A DNA stretch of 64,000 nt from Odontocerum albicorne (lineage: Eukaryota; Arthropoda; Insecta; Trichoptera; Odontoceridae), in contig OX463859.1 in the NCBI GenBank assembly GCA_949825065.1, forward strand, positions 12,662,452 to 12,726,451, read 5' to 3'. Numbering within the stretch: position 1 is the stretch's first letter; the number at the start of each line of letters is the position of its first letter. Made by a program: the position numbers and the translations under genes. Positions 56,001-62,000 of this stretch are shown here, piece by piece. The notes beneath the pieces are model-generated. The model saw nothing but the letters and a program-made list of their open reading frames with translations. It made no database searches and had not been told where the DNA came from.

Positions 56001-59000
56001 ATTTACGGACACTCTGCTACCCCTGAGTGGTGCCAACTCCGTGCTGGGCAAGTCCCTGGTCATCTATGATGACCATGGGCCTGTGGCTCGAGGGGAGAGG
56101 ATGGCTTGTTCTATGTTAGTTATTCTTTCATTATTTCTCAATATTCCTTTATTTTTTAGTATCACTTCTTCTTTATGAGATGCCGTCTCCTATCGAAGGC
56201 TGGCTACCATTCATTAATTCAATTTTCTTCCTGAGTATGGACTATCTCTATGATCTTCAAAATGACTTGTGACTTCAAAATCCTTTGGACACCAACACAT
56301 TACTTGTTACTGTCAAACCCGCCAACATTGCTCATGGATGCTAACTTTGCCCAAATGAAAAAATTATCTTTGGTTGATCATAAAAAAAAATTTGAGGCAA
56401 TATGGCAACTTTGAACCAATTAACAAGAAACTAAGTTATATTGCTGACAACACTTGGGAATCACTCTGTTCTTAGCTTCATGCAGTTGTCTACCATTTGC
56501 TCTCAAAGTTGACCCTTATTTGTGTGGGGCCAAAACACGTCCTCGGAAATTAGGTCTTTTTGGAGGCTGCAACTGTTTTATGTCAGTAATTTTTATATGT
56601 ACTATTAATTAGGAATCGAATATTGTTGTGGAGTATTGAATACAGCATTCATATAATTTTTAACTAAAAAATGTGGCTGGGCAATGTTGCGTCCACATTT
56701 ACAGAGTCTCTGCCGCCAGCTTTGCCCAACATTAGGGTTGTCAACCAAGCAAAGCATTTTTTTTGTTCTGTACCTATCACTTCTTTCGAGTAAATAAGAA
56801 ATATTCATTTAGCCGAAATAACTAACTCCCATTACTAAGAAACTCAAAATGCTTTTTTTAAAAACATTTTCGGAAATGTTGAAGATGTCAATATCCGATG
56901 CTTTATTTAAAAGGAACAGTCTATGATACAGAGGAAGAGCGTTTGGCAGGTTAGTTCTACTTATTGCCAGTCTAAATAGGTATTTCTGTACCTTGAATAG
57001 TGGTCAGATCATAAAACTTTATCTTTTCCAACATAGGATTAGGTGTGGTTTCCGTCAGCAACTTAAAGATATAAGAAGAGGTCCTCACACCTCTCCTCAC
57101 TCTAAGAAGGTAGTATCCCAACATATCAAGAAGAAATCTTGTAGGATAGAGACACAGGTATTAACCACAGTCCCCTAAGTAGAGGAATATCAAAAAAATC
57201 TTTTGAACTTTCTCCACCACCACCTGAGAGCAATGGATATTTTGCAGGCTCCACACCAACGCATAAATGAATTAGAGACTCGTATCACAAACCCTAGTAA
57301 CCTATAAACAGACTTGCACAGTTCCTTTATGTGACGACCTAATGAGAGTCTACTGTTTAAATTATTACCCAAATCTTCAATGCATTCTACTTTTTGAATC
57401 ATAAGACTGTTCATCGTGTATCTATAGTATTTAAAAGTCATAGCTCTGGCAAAAGACAAAAGTTTGCATTTTGAAATATTGAAATTAAGTCTATTTGTTT
57501 GACTTCATTCCCAAATGACGTTGAGTGTTTTGCTTATTATAGCAGTGGTCTCCTTATAGCTGTGCTCCTAATAATCAATTTCGACTGTATATTAAACATT
57601 CGTGGATTTAAATTGCAGAATTGGAGGGCTGTACAGGCGAAAAGCAGTGGCCAAGGACTGGTACGCTAATGGAGAGAAACTGACTGTTAGTGGGAAGCTT
57701 GAGATGCTGCAGCAGACGGAATACGATGTCACCAACCTGGAGGTGGACTTAGAGGGGCTGATGCACATATCGGGGTATAGCATACATGTTGTAAGTTATG
57801 ATTTGTCATTGTTTCACATAAAAATCTCATCCGGTGCAAGTTACTATGTCCCTTAGTGAAGAAATTATGGGGCATTCAACTGTATATGTTATTTGGTAAT
57901 CGACTCGTCAACCTTTCAGACTAATTCATTCATTCATATGGTTTTGCTCAGTATACCAGATGTGTATATATAAAACCGGAATTTGATCATAGATGGCTCT
58001 AGTTGTCAATGTAGTGATTGTCAAACCGCGTCATTGGCGCCTTTTTCTTGTGTTTACATTTGTCAAAGACTTTTAACTCACAACAATACAAGTTTAATAC
58101 AACTACATATGTTTTCATCGTGTTGAACATGTCTGTTTTTGTGCCTGAAAACTACGATTTGCGGATAGCATTGATTTTCTGTTACCATTTGAAGAAAACT
58201 GTTGCAGAATCCCATCGAATGCTTGTCGAAGCTTACGGTAAGCATGCTCTTGGTAAATCAGTGCTTTGAGTGGTTTAAAAAATTCAAAAGTGGCGATTTT
58301 GACGTGGGTGCACTTATAGTTCGGAAATTCTAGGATGAGTCCTGTGACAGCTCACAAATTTGCCCAAATACAACCTTGTAACGATGTTCAGTAATTTTAA
58401 TTATTTTATCAACTTTAATATAAGCCTCAATTCTAATAAATAGCAAGTTATTTAGGTAAATACATTACATAAGGTTGTATTGGGGGAAATTTGTGAGCTG
58501 TCACAGGACTCATCCTAGAATTTCCGAACTATAGAAGAATACATGGGTGACAATGTATGACATAATATATGGAATTAAGTGATTAGGGATGAATTTGAAC
58601 TTAAAGCTGATGTGTTTTATAAAAAATTCACTAAAACTGAGATAATCTAGTTTATATTTTGCATACAAATATGCCAGCAACTGTAGCACTTGTCAAAAAA
58701 ATGATCAATGTTTTAATTAAAATAAAACACTCATAACATGGTCATATCTTCTATACTTCAGCGTTCAATACATAATGTACCTAACATTTTTATAATTTGT
58801 ACATATGTTTATTTGAAAATAAAATTCCAGATGTCCATAGAAGAGGATTTGGAGTTCCCGTGTGAAGCAACCACCATCTATGACACCTATAACCCAAGCA
58901 AAGTTGACCAGAAAAACTTACCACCATCAACCAAAGGTATTTGTTGTATTTCGTGTTAAGTATATTTTTTTATAAATAATATGGATAATTAAAAGCAGCA

Positions 59001-62000
59001 TATTGCATCAAGTATCAAACCTCAGACACCAGCTTGTACGTCATGAATACTGACTATATCAGGTCTGTAAATATGAAACTGGAATTTGCTCATAGATGGC
59101 TCTAATTGTCAATGTAATGACTGTCAAACCGCGTCATTGGCGCCTTTTTCTTGTGTTTACATTTGTCAAAGACTGCAAGCCCAAATCCCTATGGACGGAA
59201 GACAATTCTCTGTGTTTGGTGGGATTAGAAGGGTGTTATCTATTATGAGCTGCTAAAATCTGGCGAAACCGTTAATACTGAACGCTACTGACAACAAATG
59301 ATGTATTTGAACCATGCATTGCGTGAAAAACGACCAGAATATCAAAAGAGGCAACACAAAGTGATTTTGCTTCATGATAATGCACCATCGTACACAGCAA
59401 AACCGGTCAAGGAAACGATTGAGGCTTGGCTCCATCCGATTACTACTTATTTGCATCGATGGGACACGCACTTGCTGAGCAGCGCTTCACTTCTTATGAA
59501 AATGTACGAAAATGGCTCGATGATTGGTTTGCCTCAAAAGAGCAACAGTTTTTTTAGCGTGGCATCCACAAATTGCCAGAGAGATGGGAAAAATGTGTAG
59601 CTAGCGATGGGCAATACTTTGAATAAAATATTTTTTACCATTTTCATACAATAAACGTGTATTTTCTATAAAAAAAAATCCAGTTTCATATTTACAGACC
59701 TGATATATTGTCGCCTCACATTTTCCTATTTGCTTAAATAAATAAATATAGGTTTATTGAAAGCAATATAGAATGTAAATATATAAATATATCCTGAAAT
59801 TATATATACACGGTCTGTCCAATGGGAAAGGGGACTGATTTTATTTTCACGTAACTACCAGCGCCATCTGTGGATTAATAAATGAGCTAACTAGCGACGC
59901 ATTTCGACTATCTTCTGTAAAAGTTTCAAAGCGCTGGCATCGCTGGTTCATTCGTAATGATGTAACAATTGACAGTATTTTGTATGGCGTGATGGTTGGG
60001 TCATTGTTGCACAAAAATGCACTGGTGCACAAAAGCAAGATTATACGCGATTTCTTGGCCAAAAAAAGTATCGATCACCCCCTCGTATTCGTCTGATTTG
60101 GTTCCACGCGACGTCTGTCTATTGTCGAAACTGAAATAGGCGATGAAAGGAAAGCGTTATGACACAATTTCTGTCGTCCAGAAGGCTTCGACCGTATTTT
60201 GGAAGCAATTCCGAAGAATGAGTTTCAGGAGTGCTTCTGAAAATTTTATAACCACTTTCAGTATTGTATTGACTCACAAGGAGTGTATTTTGAATAAAAG
60301 GTAATGTAAACTAAAAATAAACAATGTCTTGTATTTAAATCAGTCACATTTTGCATTGAACAGACTGTGTATATTTCAAGATAATGTCGAAGAAAATACA
60401 TTTAAGAGAGAATCTTTCAAAGGTCTGGCCTTTCTCAACATCCCTCAGTCGAGATACACAGCCACCAATAAAGGGCAAGCCCATACTTGGGTTAGATTCA
60501 TGGGTTTAATCCGTATTCTTTTCAATCGAATCTATTTTGAACTAGCTTGACTATCAGGGAGTTCTGGATCTCTCTCGAGGATAAACACAGTGCTCTTAAG
60601 GTGATCTTTTGTTATGAAATAGTGTAGTCATCTATTTATAATATACGTGGGTCGTCCAGAAAGTAAAGAACGTTTTGGCATAACTAAATAAAAACGAAAG
60701 ATATCAACACAAAACTTTATTTACAAAGTCACAGTACCTTACTCTATTTTTTAATGTAGTCGCCATAGCTGTCAAGGCACTTATTGTAACGTGGAACCAA
60801 TTTTTCAATTTCGATGTTATACTCTTCATCCGCCAAAGATTTGAGCCAGGAAGTCACTTCTTGTTTGAGGTCTTCATTGTTTGCAAACTATTTTCCACCC
60901 ATAAATTCCTTTAGTTTCGGGAATAAGTGAAAATCACTCAGTGCCAAGTCAGGGCTGAAAGGAGGATGTCCAAAAATTTCCCACTTAAGACGTTGAAGTT
61001 CTTGCTGTTTTCGTGCTGATGCATGAGGCCATGCATTGTCATGAATCAAAACCACCTTTCCCGACAACATTCCACGTCTCTTGTTTTGGATGGCGCATCT
61101 AAGTCGTTGAAGAGTTTCACTATAGGCCACTGTGTTTATTGTGTGTCCTCTTGGCATAAATTCCACGTGGATCAAAACTTTTCGATCCCAAAAAACTGTT
61201 GCCATCACTTTTCTGGTGTTGATTTTCGTTTTTTTTTTCCGAGCACATATTTTTTTGTAGCTAAAGTGCTCTGTCACTATTTCATGTAGGAGCAATCGTG
61301 AAATTTGTGGGAAAAATTCATGTACTGTGCTTAAAGTATATGTAAATATAAATATAAATTTCGATAGGCCGAACATTTTGTGCATTCAGAAAACGAATGA
61401 CACTATGCACTTCACATTTGGCGGGATTTTCGATGGGCGCAGCCATTTTGAAAGGTTACAGAACAAAGACGCATGACCGTTCAGCAACAAAACTCTGCTC
61501 ACACTGAAGCGAGGGAAGGAGCTAACTGGCGCGCATACGATCGCGGTGGTAGGGGATCGGCGCAGGGCGCGGTGCGCAATCGTTCTTTACTTTTTGGACG
61601 CGCCTAGTAATAAACTCTGTTTTCAGTACAGAACAATACCAACAACAAAAAATGCTTCAAAACATCATAGTCTATTTCTGGTCTAATTTATAAACTTTGT
61701 TCATTTGTAGGTACATTGGATCAGTACGGTATAGGAGATTTAAGTGGCAAGTTTGGGTCCCTCTCAGGACACTCCAAGTTCATGGGGCATTACAACGATT
61801 CGTTCCTGCCGCTCTTCGGGACTCGGAGTATACTGGGACGGTCTGTTGTACTACATAAGAAGGTTTGTTTAACTTCTATTCTATATCAATGCTTTTGCTT
61901 TAGATCTGGTGAATATGGCTAATGGAGTAGGATATTTCAGCCAAGCTGTACCTTTTTTTGACTCCGTCTGGCATAGTCCTGGTGAAAGACTAGACCCTTC

